DNA of 64,000 nucleotides, from assembly GCA_949358305.1 (NCBI GenBank), contig OX442314.1, positions 42,044,581 through 42,108,580 on the forward strand, written 5' to 3'. Below, piece by piece: positions 43,961-56,466 of this stretch (positions within the stretch are counted from its first letter, which is position 1; each line of letters opens with the position of its first letter). The notes under the pieces were generated by a model. That model was given only the letters and a program-made list of their open reading frames with translations. It was not told the origin of the DNA and ran no database searches. This stretch comes from Strigamia acuminata (Eukaryota > Arthropoda > Chilopoda > Geophilomorpha > Linotaeniidae). Made by a program: the position numbers and the translations under genes.

Positions 43961-46900
43961 TAAGCAAAATCTGGCTAAACACACACACCAGCTTGGATTC
44001 ATCTAAAATTTTAAGAAAAAATTCATTTGCAGAACACAGTTGCTTTTCTCCATTAAAAAATTATGGGATTGTAAGGTTTAGTTTTAAGTTTACCGTATTC
44101 AATTCTTTCAAGATCAATTTCTGTAAAATTTTTTTCCTTGGCTGATTCCAAGATTGTAATTTGTCTGTACATGTATCAGTGTCACCTTTATAACCAAGTC
44201 TTACAAATTCCCTAATACCAAAACAAAATGCTGCAATGTGTTTGCAGGACCCATGAGCTGCTAGACCAGCTGGGCATCTACAGCTAGCATAAATTATACT
44301 ACAGACATTGTTCATAGCTAACTTAATTTTATAATCGCTACATCTTTTCTCATTGTAGGCAGACATATACATCTAAAATAAACAACTTCATTCAATTTTT
44401 TGAATGTGTCTCTTCTTAAATAAACCCAGAGACTGGCTATTCATTTTTTTAAAATCCTGCACAGATTCTTCATTTATGTATTTCTTATCAACGAAGTAGG
44501 CGAACATACAGTATTCAGAATGGTAAATCCCGGAATTCATGGGAAGCCAGGTTGCATTGTCAACAAAGGTTGAATCTTCATGATTAGCAGCATCCGATGT
44601 ACTTCGTGCATTCACTGCTTTTGTAGTTCCAGTTGTTGGTTCAGTAACTATTACTTGAACAGTTATTGCAGAAATTCCAAGAAAATTCTTGATTCTATAA
44701 AAATAAATAAAATTATTAGTTATCTGCTTTAAAAATTGGGGAAAATGTCACATGTCATGACAGAATGGTATGAAAAATGTGACAAAATATCACAAAAAAA
44801 TGTGGGAATATGTCACGAAACAAATGACAGAACGACAACACAAATGTGACAGAATATCACAAAAAAATGTTATTCCACACCGTCTATTCATACGCCACTC
44901 GTTGCCAATCTTTTATGGCTTCACCGATCTGGGCACTCTGATAAGTGTCCAATACAGGCAAAGCATATTGCTGTTCGTGGACCGGACATTGTTTGTATCG
45001 AACCCACTGCACACGAGAAAATTCGTCTGGGCTCAATCTGTGAGTGTGAGCTCCTCCGCTCGGACGTGCACACTGTGGTTGGTGACGGTGTCGCTGACCA
45101 CTTTATGCATTGCATAAGGAGGGATTGGATTTTCCGGGAGATACCATAATCGCTCCGGATCTTCTTTAGCTGACTCATACGTCATGTCTGAGTCAAATCT
45201 AGGATCAATTGCTTTCCAAACATCTTTTTCTTCCAATATCGAACATTCATACGGGAAAAACTAGTTGATTTAATACGTTTCTCGTGAATTTTCCAGTTAA
45301 TCCCGGAATTGCGAGTTTTCACATTTGTAGTATGCATCTGAAACATGTTTTCATAAAATGTCCATCCCATACCACATTAGTCGAGGTTTGCAGTATTCAT
45401 TGCTGTGTTCAAAACATTTTCATATCGATTTTCTAATATGACAAGGATCAATTATAATGAATATTGGCCCGTTTTGACAAATTGGATTGATACGTTTGTA
45501 ATGCACACCCTTAAACATCTCGTTATTTTCTTCAGTATTTGCTTCATTCTCATTGCATTCTGAGAGTGCAAAGGTTTCAAGTTGAAACTTTCAACAAACA
45601 TGTTCTGTTTATAGAATGTGCATCACCAATACTATGAACTCTCAGCACCTTAAATGTTACCAAACACTTGGCATGTCATGTTTACTACACAGTTTGCAGC
45701 TGGTTTCTCAACACATCACCGTATTTTGTGAATTCCACATCAAAGGTTGTCCAAAATGTCCCTGCTCCTACTTTTCTACCAATTATTAATTCTGTTTCAA
45801 ATTTTGGAAGCCATAACTATTTCCCATGAAGTCGTGTGAACTTTAAGTTGTGGACTTTCTTATCTTATCAACTATAGAAAAAAAAGTTGGTGATTTAGGC
45901 CACGTCTTTACAACACTTCTCCTAGAGCTGCAGTGACCAGTGACTTTCCGATAGTTGTGTTTCAGCTGTTTCACACCTGTATGCATGTTGTTGTTGTTGT
46001 TGAATCATGTAGGTTTCACTATCGCTCTTCATGGTGGGGTACCTGCAACATTAGTGCCCTGGTTACTTGATTGGAATAGATGATGTTTAATGTTTGCATT
46101 TGCTTCTGTAAGGGAGAAAATGCACCTGGTGTTGGCACACTTGCTACCGGTAGTGGTGGCAGAATTGCTGTTGTTGGTTGCGTCGAATTTCCGTGTACAC
46201 TGTACGTGTTTCTTGGCAAAAGGTTCAAACCATTGAACTTACCATCAGTATCGTTCTCGAAATACTGGAATCTGGCCAGGTCTGTTAGAAATATTTCAGT
46301 TGGTCTTCCATATTTGAATCTAATATTGTCATGATATAATTTGTACCATTCTACATGCAGCATGATGCGTGTTTTACTTTCCAAGCTGATGGTTGTGTAT
46401 CAAGATGTTTATGATTTTCCCGGGTCGTAATTTATCTGAAATAATCTCAATATTGCCATTAGACGCAGACCAATTGGCAAGAATGTACGATGTTTGGTGA
46501 TTCTTGATTTTTGAGTACCAAATAAATTTTGTCCATTTCTAAGACATATTACGGTACTCGCTTTGCAGATGAAGGAATAAAGAGAGTTGCGTGTTGATTA
46601 TGATTATACATGAAATGGTACACATTCTTTAGCGTAAGTCCGATTCTGAAAATGTGTAATTTTCTTTTTTTGCTATTGTATAGGATGTTAAGTCGACAGA
46701 CCAATCAATCATTGCCAGTAATTGGATATGAACAAAAACTAAACTTTAGAACATTGATCAAACAATCGCAAGTGTTATAAAACTTAGTCCATATATGCAA
46801 CAGTTGTTTGATTTTGCCGTGGTGGTGTGCTTAATGTTAACAAACGCACGATATCAACAAAAGCACATGTTGTACAACAAACTAAGTTAAAACAATGAAT

Positions 46901-47908
46901 TCAAAATGTCCTTACCCGATCTTCTCCATTCGTCGGTGATTTCTCCATTGCAATAGCCTTAGGCAGGTTGCATGTAGGCAGCATGGACGACACGATGCAG
47001 TAATTGGCGCATGAAATTGTGGAAGAAATATCGGTGGTGGGCGTCAGGATCGGTGATTAGGCGCTAGGCGGTGATTATTTAAATTTTACATTCGTTTTTG
47101 TAATACAAAATTCACACAAATGTTTAATGTAACATGTTGCTATTACTGTTAGTGCAAAGGTACGAGTATGGTCTAGGTCCATTCTTTTAAGTAATATGCG
47201 CCACCTGGCAGAGTGGAACCACTGCTCGCAAAACATGATTTTGAATTTTTCTCGAAATTCCATCTTGTTTGTCGACAGGTGTACTCACGGAGTAATTTGT
47301 TTAAGGTATCAACACCACCTTTAGTCCGGGTGTTATCCAGTATAATATCCGGTTTTTTCATTGGATTTGTAATTACAGATATACTTTTATCTGCATGCAT
47401 GGTTCAAAGTAAAATTACGGATTTTTTTGGTTTGTCCTTGCGCACACATTCCAAAAGTATGCAGTCTTGCTCTTTTCAAATTCGAAATGAGCTTGGGCAA
47501 TTGTTTTCGATTTTTTCTAATGGTGCCTAGTAGAGTCAAGCATCAGGCGTACAAATCCTCTGCTAATGGCAACCCCGTAAAAAAAATTGTCGGTTGATTT
47601 GCCCAATGACACTGGTTTCAGCGGTCCGATTAAGTCTAAGTGTCGTGTACTTTAAACTTTAAACTTACTCTTGCAAAGCATAAAAATGAGTAAAACTACA
47701 ATTTGTAACTTATTGAAATAAACTGGAATTACAATTCGTATCATATATCATCGGCCAGACGTTGCAACGTCGGTGTTTGACGTGGAAGTAGGATTCGATC
47801 CCGTTCGTGGCGATTGGGTAGATGTCGAGGCGGAAAACGCATTCTCCGCCGTCCTTCTTTCGGTACGAGAGCGAACTCGAATCCAACCTACCTCTCGGTT
47901 TCTTTCCG
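43961..47908. repeat. triplication unit 3 (same gene relics, continuous with gypsy pol)
   Basis: The SWIM ORF is at 44061-44615, unknown ORFs at 44897-45370 and 46019-46384, piggyBac at 47075-47540 and the gypsy end at 47748-47908. Only here does the gypsy reading frame continue beyond the unit, so unit 3 holds the original right junction. Confidence 0.9.
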
Positions 47909-49851
47909 GAATTGGGTGTCCAGGCACCGTCATAAAATGGGGGAACCAGAGTTCCAATGGTTCATTACGATCCACGTGTCCTTTTCCTAAACAGTTTTTG
48001 CAAGGCGTTAACGCGCAATTGTGTCGTTTGGTTAAACAACTTATTATTTTAACATTTCTGTTTACTCGTTCAGTGAGGTTAGTCTGGGGTTGATAAGGTG
48101 TTGTTTTCAAAGGGACAACCCCCGCATCATCACACAGTCTGGTAAACGTCGGAAATAAATTGGGGGCCATTGTCACTTAACATATAGCGAGGGCACCCAT
48201 GACAGCTAAAGAAACGTTTCAAAATTGGTGCTATGGCAGTCATCTTTGAAGATCTTAGCGGTGTCGCTTCCATCCAGCCAGTGGCGTAATCCACTATAAC
48301 TAGAATAAAACGATTCCTGTTTGAGGTTCTAGGAAGTGGACCTGTTAGATCAATTCCTATCTTTTCAAATCGGCCAATTTTTGGGGAGGTTGGGATCATA
48401 AATTGCTTTGGTTTCTTTTGAATTGGTTTACAACGTTGGCAGCGATCGCAGCTAGTTACGTAAAGTTTTACTCCTTTTTGCATACCAGGCCAGAAATAAA
48501 CTTTTTCTAATCGCTCTAAAGTCACTTCATGATCATGATCATGAATTAATTTTGAGTGCTGCCAATCGAAGAGATGGTGGGATAAAAATTTTAAATCCAG
48601 TTCCCATATCTTCTTCTTCTACAAATAAATTTTTATTAAAGGGTGCATAAACGATAAGCATTACTTTTCTCGTGAGCGCGCAGTCGTACTGCCTGTTCTC
48701 CAAAAACTTAGGAAGTTCTGGACGGAGTTGGCCATTATCCAATTTTAACCATTTGATTAATTTGGAAAGATGTTTGTCTGCACGCTGCTGCAACATGATA
48801 TTTTCAAAAGACATAGAATCATCAGATTCATTGGTGAGATGTGCAAGAGCAACAGGCTCCATAATCTCTGTCAATGTCGCTTTTCCTTCTGATGGATTGC
48901 CATTATCAAGGGAGATTCTAGATAGGGCATCTGCGACTTGGTTGTCGGTTCCTTTTCTGTACTTCATGGTGAAATTTTCATTTTGCAATTTTATTGCCCA
49001 TCGAGCCAATCTTCCGGCTGGATTTTCCATCGGCATGAGAAATCTCAAAGCATGATGGTCAGTCTCTTCCTGGTAATCAGAATATTCAATGGACGGTTTG
49101 AACTTATCAACAGCCCAAACCACAGCTAAACATTCCAAATCAGTGGCACTGTAATTGTTTTCTGCGCCCTGCAGAGTTCTGCTGGCGTTAGCAACTGGTC
49201 TTAGAGCACCATAGTCATCGATTTGCATAAGGACTGCACCGAGCCTGCTGCCACTTGCATCTATATGAATGGTAAAGTTGCGAGCGAAATCAGGCAGAGG
49301 TAGCATAATTCCTGTAGCAAGGCTCAGCCCAACCATCTTTTAGCAATTCAGCAACCAACTCGCTGTAAATCTCAGCTTTTTTGGGATTCATTGGTCGATC
49401 CTTGCATTTGAATGGAAGTTTATCTCCAGTTGGAATTGGATGTTCCAACGTGTGGGGTGGCTAAACACATGTTTGTGTTTACGGTATTCACAAGTTGTGA
49501 GATTTGATATCTCTGTCTTGCTGACAAATTGCTTTGAGCTAGTTTCTGGCTTAAGTCAGCCGTGGAGATAGTGGGTGTTTTTGATTCTGTAATCAATGCA
49601 TCTCATTTTTCCATCACTGCATTCCCCATTTCTTCAGGTGACGGAGGATCGTCAAAAGGAAATATCTCACATGGAAAATCAATGTGGAAATATTCTCTCT
49701 TTTTTAAATTGAGAACAATTTCATTTTCTATTATCCGATTTGGCGGGTGCCGATTTCTGCAAGGGTTCGCTACTTGAATCTTTCGGTTCAATCGCTTTTT
49801 TTTACAAATGGTTTCGAACCTTTTGTCGATTTGCGAGACACTTGCTTGCAA
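47748..49851 (-). pseudogene. pol: gypsy-type pol relic: truncated RT, RNase H, integrase
   Basis: Minus order: a protease-RT linker (DLSQKLAQSNLSARQRYQ), the first residues of RT (NPKKAEIYSELVAELLKDGW), then directly the RNase H domain (FTIHIDASGSRLGAVLMQID; DHHALRFL; VADALSRI). After that come the integrase zinc finger (VYFWPGMQKGV, SCDRCQRCK) and the core (IDLTGPLPR, LSDNGPQF, YQPQTNLTERVNR). Most of RT is deleted at about 49320. Frame shifts occur near 48540 and 48160. The 3' end at 47748 is abrupt, with no LTR found. Inactive. Confidence 0.85.
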
Positions 49852-50210
49852 GTGTATGTTTTAGCAAATACGGGACATGTGCAAGTACCCTTTTCCCACT
49901 CCTGATTTTCTATTATCACAAGCCACAGGCGTTTTAGCGATTGACAATATGTATCAAATCGCCTCCAATTCCGAACTTCATTCTGCCGCAAATACTTATT
50001 TATATCTACGTCTCCAACAACAGCCTGTTCACGTGGTTTAATAAAATAAAAAATTCTGCCACCATCTGTACGTGTTTTTACGGTCGGTTTTGCTCTTTTC
50101 TAATGGTACGCTGCTGTTATTTGATTTAACGAAAACGTGGGTGTTGTTGCAAACAATTTTGCGTTAACAGCATTAGGATCTCTCTCAATTGACCAGTTAC
50201 GAACCATTTC
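49788..50210 (-). pseudogene. Mutator-like transposase SWIM end
   Basis: The frame reads NRSS-free WRRFDTYCQSLKRLWLVI then WEKGTCTCPVFAKTYTCKQV, a SWIM finger in which the final His is replaced by Gln (CKH to CKQ). Upstream, broken frames keep REQAVVGDVD-like and SIERDPNAVN-like words typical of this family. The N-terminal half is probably the FLYWCH segment at 51461-51870, separated by an inserted CACTA fragment. Confidence 0.65.
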
Positions 50211-50211
50211 T

Positions 50212-51135
50212 TTTAAATGTTGAATGAGAAGATTCTACAAAGAAACATTTTTTACAAACATCTGATACAGTAACAGCAATTTTGGCAACAGAATCTTGTA
50301 AATTATAAAAAATATTATCAAATATTATCAAATAAATTTGGAAGTGGAGACTTGGCATACAAATTAATAATTAAAATAGGGGTACAAATTTCCACAATTA
50401 ATAAATCAATAATTTTTTCCAAAAGTCTCATTTTTCAATTGAACAACACAATCATTTCTTTTTTTGTTATTACAATAACTGAAGGTTGAATACATACAAT
50501 TTAAAAAAAAAACCTTTTAAAAGATAAAACATTTGTAACACTTAATACAATGTTGAATTTAATTTCAATTAAGATTTTATATTCAATACTCAACTTTATG
50601 GTTTTCCCTACTCCCAAAGTAATAACATTATCATAAATTCCAGTTCCAGTCAAAGTTTTTTTTATTATTAAATTCTGAAAAAGCGAATTACATTTTTCTT
50701 TAATTCCAATGCAGGAATTGTTATTACCCATTGTTGTAATAAAAAACTTTTACAAATTTGTTTACAAATATGTTGCGTGCCAAAAAACATTTGAGTTATT
50801 TGAAAGTTATTGCTTTTAAATAAAAATGTTGAATTTGTTATTACCCATTGTTGTAATAAAAACCTTTTACAAATTTGTCTACAAATATGTTGCGTGCCAA
50901 AAAACATTTGAGTTATTTGAAAGTTATTGCTTTCAAATAAAAATGTTGAAGTGACTCCTAAAGGCCTCCAATTTCTAACACTATCTACAAGATGTGATAG
51001 TTGATGATGGACATTAAATGAACACTTATTAACACCATACAATAGTTCCATTTTTAATATAAAGTCACAAAGCACTGAATGAATAATGTTTATATTTGTT
51101 TTTTTAAATAATTTCCTGCAATAAACTGTGGACAC
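50212..51135 (-). pseudogene. CACTA/EnSpm-like fragment, second copy
   Basis: Matches 32026-32830. Contains CSFNVHHQLSHLVDSVRNW and FESNNFQITQMFFGTQHI. The NNFQITQMFFGTQHICKQIC segment occurs twice in tandem (about 50770-50830 and 50880-50950), an internal duplication absent from the first copy. Inserted between the two halves of a Mutator-like gene. Confidence 0.65.
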
Positions 51136-51460
51136 AAAATACTAAGGTCATGAAGTGTTTAAAATACTTATTTGGTAAAATATCATTTACTGGTCCATAA
51201 AAAAGCAAAAATGTTCTCCAATCAGATGCTTTAAAGTAATGTTGCATTTGCAGAGGTCTTGGCAATCTAATAATTTCTTTAGGTGGTTTAATTTTTTCTA
51301 ATTCTCTAATAACTTTTAAAATTTTTTTTTCTATGTATTATTTGTATTTATGATTGTCATTGCTAGGATTTAACCAAAGTTCAACCAATTGGTTCATCAC
51401 ACCTAGGTAGCAAATAATCAGGAACAAAACTTAGAATTATATTAAAATACATTAATTTAG

Positions 51461-51870
51461 TCAAAATAGAATCGGAAACTCTGCGAAAAGACTATCATAC
51501 TGTTGACTACGAAAAAGAGCGGCTGGTGGCAAATTCCTGCAGCGTTTAATCATTCGTTCTCTGAATTTCTGCTTCAGAACCTCGAGTTCAGACCCCCCAA
51601 TGCATTCGTGTTCTTTTGTCACGTTGAGATGAGAGTCTGAAAACCTCGTCCGCAACAATTGGGTTGAAGGCATCGAAAAAATTTATGTCTAGCTTCGGGG
51701 TTTAAAGGAGAAGTGCCCTCACGGTAGCTGAAGAACATTTCGTCATGCCAGTGATAACGACCGGCTTGCCCAACAGGTGTGTTAAATCGGGTGATTGTTG
51801 TGGTTTGGATTACTTTAGACGTAGACATGATACAGGAATGACTTGAAATACAAACTAATGTATTCTGCAC
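51461..51870 (-). pseudogene. FLYWCH/Mutator-like transposase N-terminal fragment
   Basis: One frame gives HKFFRCLQPNCCGRGFQTLI after a GRYHWHDEMFFSYR start, resembling the FLYWCH zinc-binding fold. The next frame gives HECIGGSELEVLKQKFRERM and then PPAALFR, the typical segment between the finger and the MULE catalytic domain. A frameshift near 51640 joins the two. Confidence 0.55.
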
Positions 51871-51935
51871 ACTTTAGAGGTTTATATATGCCAAAATACA
51901 CTAACACGGAATGTGGACGTTGCCTAAGGTCACTT

Positions 51936-51989
51936 AGCTGTGATTGGCTGTGGAAAAACAGAAATATTTTTCTGCAGCCAATCACAGCT
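51936..51989. repeat. 54-bp near-perfect hairpin
   Basis: AGCTGTGATTGGCTG pairs with CAGCCAATCACAGCT around an AGAAATATTTTTCT-like centre. It may be the remains of a foldback MITE. Confidence 0.7.
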
Positions 51990-52868
51990 CATTTGCAGCT
52001 AAAAAAGGCTGACAAATAAAGGCTACAATTTAGTTATTATATTTATTTATTTTAATTTTTTTAAATAAAGAAAAGGCTAAAATGAAAAAGGCTAAATAAA
52101 AAAAGGCTAAATCCACGGAAGGCCGGCGAAGAAAAAGGCTGGCATGGTGCCGCACCCCTCTGTTCTTAATGCACTATTTTGTTGAAATGGATATGCCCTA
52201 AAATACAAACTTTGTATATATAGACTGCATGTTCTACTGTATGTGTGAGTGTTTGGACGGACGCCACGTGGTCAGGGGAGGGCCAAGAGGCATATTAAAT
52301 CGCCATCGTAAATCTTTAAACAATAGGCCCAATTGCAATCGCATTTAAATTAATAATAATTGATCGGGGAAATTTAGCTTAGTAGGTGCATTCAATAAGT
52401 CTAAAACGTATGGATAGTTTTTTTAGGTTTAGGGCAAAGGCTTGGTGCCAAGGCAAAAAAAAACAATTGCTTTTTTAAAGAAGTAAAAAATGAAAATTCA
52501 CATTCACTGAGTAATCAATACTAAAGTACGGCAAATTTGAAATGAAAATCCCACTTTCTTTAGTCTGAGAATTAGAATTATTGTGATCTATCAAACTTGG
52601 ATCTTCCCAACTTTAGATTTTAGTGGGTTATTGACGCAGATTGTGCGGATTTGGTCGACGTCTTGGTCGTCAACTTTTGTGATGATCGGACGGTTTTTGG
52701 GTTTGATCATCGGTTGGGTGGAAGTCGATGCTGCAGATTTAGCGTTAAACTGTCATATTTTTCAATTGTGGTCTAGCTGTGAAAAAGCCAGATAGGAAGA
52801 AAGTCGTAAACCCTGTTTTAAGAGACCCAAAAATTTAGGCAAACTCGAAAAAAATTAACATTTTGGAC
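51990..52868. other. no assigned gene; short repeat debris
   Basis: Contains repeated AAAGGCTAAA words (52000-52140) and a 75-bp copy (52541-52615) of sequence next to the Ulp1 fragment (27960-28040). The plus frame at 52583-52795 has no motif. Confidence 0.4.
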
Positions 52869-54055
52869 AATGTTGGGTAGTGTTTTACAAATGTTACCAA
52901 AATTAGAGCTAGTTAATCTAGCCCTATGTAAATCCAAATATAGCTTGCAATTGCCTGTGTTTGTTGTTCTGTAGTTTTAATAGTTTATAAATTAATTGTC
53001 ATTAAACTTTCTAACTAAATCTAAATTCAGGCACAATGTAGTTTTCATATTTCAATGAAATTATCATAAGACACACAAGATCCAGTAAGCAAAATCTGGC
53101 TACACCCACACACCAGCTTGGATTCATCTAAAATTTTAAGAAAAAATTCATTTGCAGAACACAGTTGCTTTTCTCCAATAAAAAATCATAGGGTTGTAAG
53201 GTTTAGTTTTAAGTTTACCATATTCAATTATTTCAAGATCAATTTCTGTAATTTTTTTTTCCTTGGCTGATTCCAAGATTGTAATTTGTTTGTACATGTA
53301 TCAGTGTCACCTTTATAACCAAGTCTTACAAATTCCTCAATACCAAAACAAAATGCTGCAATGTGTTTGCAGGACCCATGAGGTGCTAGACCAGCTGGGC
53401 ATCCACAGCTAGCATAAATTATACTACAGACATTGTTCATTGCTAACTTGATTTTATAATCTCTATCTTTTCTCATTGTAGGCAGACATATACATCTAAA
53501 ATAAACAACTTCATTCATTTTTTTGAATGTGCCCCTTTTTAAATAAACCCAGAGACTGGCAATTCATGTTTTTAAAATATTGCACAGATTCTTCATCCAT
53601 GTATTTCCTATCAACGAAGTAGGCGAACATACAGTATTCGGAATGGTAAATTCCGGAATTCATGGGAAGCCAGGTTGCATTGTCAACAAAGGTTGAATCT
53701 TCATGATTAGCAGCATCCGATGTACTTGGTGCATTCACTGCTTTTGTAGTTCCAGTTGTTGGTTCAGTAACTATTACCTATTACAGTTATTGCAGAATTT
53801 CCAAGAAAATTCTTGATTCTATAAAAATAAATAAAATTATTAGTTATCTGCTTTAAAAATTGGGGAAAATGTCACATATCATGACAGAATGGTATGAAAA
53901 ATGTGACAAAATATCACAAAAAAATATGGGAATATGTCACGAAAAAAATGACAGAATGACACCAAAAATGTGACAGAATATCACAAAAAAATGTTATTCC
54001 ACACCGTCAATTCATACGCCACTCGTTGCCAATCTTTTATGGCCTCGCTGATCTG
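52869..54055 (-). pseudogene. older copy of the SWIM/YqaJ-element segment
   Basis: Colinear with 35853-37040 but diverged. It keeps the SWIM signature (ASCGCPAGLAPHGSCKHIAA) at 53228-53518. Here the frame around MNEVVYFRCICLPTMRKDRD is better preserved than in the triplicated units, showing that the split in those units is secondary. It serves as an outgroup for the triplication. Confidence 0.7.
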
Positions 54056-55500
54056 GGCACTCTGATAAGTGTCTGTCGGTTCTTCAATCTCACCCGACGT
54101 GATCGTATGTGGTAATGAAGAGATCGACAACTTTATTTTCCAAACCATTTGTAGTTCGGTCGGCAATTTTTCCGTTGTGGTTGAAGGCGTGGGACGCTCA
54201 GCTGCGGTGAAAGCGGCACGAAGCTTTCTTTGAAGCTTTCTTTCCAGCTTATGATCGGCAATTTTTTGCCATTTCAATTTCTCTTTTGCTACTGTTACCA
54301 CCTTATCTTTCGACCAGGTCGGGTTTTTAGCGCGAAGAGTTGTGGTGATCTCAAAATAATTTCACCACTTAGGAGAAAAATATTAATTATTTCCTAATTA
54401 ATTTGGCTTGGCACACGCCAAGTCAGGTCATGTGACCGAGGGGAGAAATCCTCTCTTGGCACATATCACCCCAGGTTGTCCGGGGTGAAAACGGTAATTC
54501 ACCGTTATGGTGCAATAATCCTTTGTTGCACCAGTTTTAGCTAATTGCGCAGGATCTGCGCAATATTGAAGCGTGCCGGGCTCGCGCCCTAGCTTCAATC
54601 GGGACTCGTAAAAATACAACACAACCCTCAACATCACTGCTTTTGCTCGTGAAGAAAAGTATTGATAGAGGATCGTGTTCTTTCCAGTTTCATCAAGCTT
54701 ATCTTGTGCCGTTCGTGCAAGGCCAGCTTATCCGCGAGAATTAGCCGCAGCTAATTTCCCGCATCGAAAAGAGACGTTTCCCGATCGACGTGAACCATCG
54801 CCATCGCTGACGCGCGAACGTCAGCCATCGTCATCGTACGCCGAACGGACGCCTGCCCGCCGTGAACCACCGCCACCGCGCCGTCGTACGCCGAGCAGAA
54901 GAGCTCGCGAGAACCATCGTCGCTCGCCCGACCATCGTTCGTGAGTTAGGAGAAGGCCTAGCCTTCAAACAACACTCGTTGTTAAGCGCCATTACAGCGC
55001 TTTGACTCGTAACAGTCGTTACGAGTACTTCCATTATTTTCTATTTTTTATTCCGCGACTTGTCGCTTATATCGTATATATTCATTATTACTAGTCATTT
55101 ATTATTGTATTTAACCGAATAAAAGATTTGTGTGATTCTATTGATAAAACTTGTGTCTTTCTTCCTAATAAATTAACCCTAGATAATTTAAGACTGCGAT
55201 ATAAGTCTTTTATAGCATTCACCTGCGGTTTCAGGCTTATTTATTAGAAATAAGCGTGATAAAAACCCGGATTGCAGCAGAGTTTCTTTCATTTTCAGGA
55301 GAGCTGCTGAAATTTCGGGTCTTGATGCAGTCGCCGATTTGGCGGGTGCAGAATTGGGCAAGGGTTCGCCAATATCGTGCAACAATAGCAGTAATGCGGA
55401 TATACTTAAATTCGGCAGTGTGTCGTCACTCCGAATAACAGTAGCAACCTTTTGCAGAGTTGGAACCTCCCGTCTTCGATAAAATTCATGCACTTTGGAA
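53981..55500 (-). pseudogene. unknown repeated ORF fused to a transposase exon, split by a solo LTR
   Basis: Right part (55279-55560): a transposase exon (MHEFYRRREVPTLQKVATV, DTLPNLSISAL) followed by RPEISAALLKMKETL. Left part (53981-54340): KLKWQKIADHKLERKLQRKL and the YQSAQISEAIKDWQRVAYE tail. The 938-bp solo LTR lies exactly in the middle, with GAGT duplicated. The unknown ORF has no named domain. Confidence 0.55.
54341..55278 (+). mobile_element. solo LTR, 938 bp, hairpin-rich, duplication GAGT
   Basis: Begins TGTGGTGATC, ends GGATTGCAGCA, and is flanked by GAGT (54337-54340, 55279-55282). Both termini resemble the 1075-bp LTR (TGTGGTGAC; AAAACCCGGAT), so it is a related family. At least twelve hairpins are visible, for example GTGGTGA/TCACCAC at the very start, CTTGGC/GCCAAG (54407), CACCCC/GGGGTG (54467), TGGTGCAA/TTGCACCA (54508), TTGCGCA/TGCGCAA (54545), TTGAAGC/GCTTCAA (54566), AAGCGC/GCGCTT (54984), ACTCGTAA/TTACGAGT (55005) and GCTTATTT/AAATAAGC (55235). 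The middle (54675-54944) has an R/P/E-rich open frame of unclear meaning. Confidence 0.85.
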
Positions 55501-55650
55501 CGAATGGCAGTTTGCTTAAACGAATCATATTTACGTAGACGCTTCTTGTGGTCATTGCACCTCCTCTTGCCAGGTGTCTTCAGATGTCCTAACCAAAAAA
55601 AAGTTCTGAATTAATGTTTAAGCTTTATTTTTATTAAATATTAAATCTTT

Positions 55651-56019
55651 TTACTCACCCTTATCAAGCAACTCCTTTCTAATTTTGCGTACGGAATTTA
55701 ATCCTATTCCAGTGAGACACGACACAATTTTTTCCAGTTTTTTATATCCAATTTGCGGTTGATTATTAATAACTTTGTTGTAGATATTCAACACGATTTG
55801 TTTCGTCTGCCTATTTATAGGTCGACCACTCTTGAATTTTTGAAATTCGGCCACTGGAATTGAAGGAGCATGGCCACCACGTCTAGTTCCTTGCTTACGT
55901 AATCCAACAACAGGAAATTCCAAAAGGTTAATAAGATCGGGCGATGAACAGAAACTGCTACAGTTACTTGTTGACATTTTGTTTGTTATTCTAGAAAAAG
56001 CATCCAATAAATAATTCAA
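55651..56019 (-). pseudogene. transposase first exon (helix-turn-helix)
   Basis: From an ATG at about 55977 the frame runs through RPINRQTKQIVLNIYNKVIN and IGLNSVRKIRKELLDKGE to a splice donor (AAGGGTGAGT). The next exon begins after TTGGTTAG near 55590 with the KTPGKRRCN-type basic segment. Homeodomain-like HTH of IS630/Tc1-related transposases. This explains the fragment at 79-471. Confidence 0.6.
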
Positions 56020-56466
56020 AAATTGTGTTCGGTCCAGACCAAAAAACCGATAAACAGAATAAAAATGAGTTTTTGATTTATATGTTCATATAACTTTATT
56101 TCTTCAAAGGAAGTAACATTTATGGATACAAATAATCGAAATTATATTAACCTAAATGGTTATAGCAATCACAAATGATAATAAAAATAAAAACTACTTC
56201 TCCTAGTGGTAGTAATACAAACTAGAGGTAGGAGTAATGCGGCTCGACCAATGGGAGAAGGGCACCCTCTTGAGTCAAACAAGAGTATAGTTAACCTAGC
56301 CCTATATAAATCTAAATATAGCTTGCAATAGCTCTGTGCCTGTTTGTTGTTCTATAGTTTTAACAGTTAATAAATTAATTGTCATTAAATTTTCTAACTC
56401 TAAATCAGATAACACTTTTTGTTCAGGCACAATGTTAGTTTTCTACCGGGTGGCCCACACAAAAGT

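Larger units (their letters stand above)
36065..47908. repeat. tandem triplication of a 3948-bp unit
   Basis: Units: 36065-40012, 40013-43960 and 43961-47908, all exactly 3948 bp. The only difference I noticed is an A/T change at about 37278 (unit 1 against units 2 and 3). The junction is CCG|TAAGC; the left flank also ends CCCG and the right flank continues CCG|GAATT, so the breakpoint shows 3-bp microhomology. Breakpoints cut a SWIM-protein tail on the left and a gypsy pol gene on the right, so the unit is not a transposon itself. Either a very recent segmental triplication or an assembly artefact. Confidence 0.9.

Noticed and set aside
54675-54944. Arg/Pro-rich plus-strand ORF inside the solo LTR
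   Set aside because: Low-complexity composition and location within an LTR; no start context or conserved domain to support a protein.
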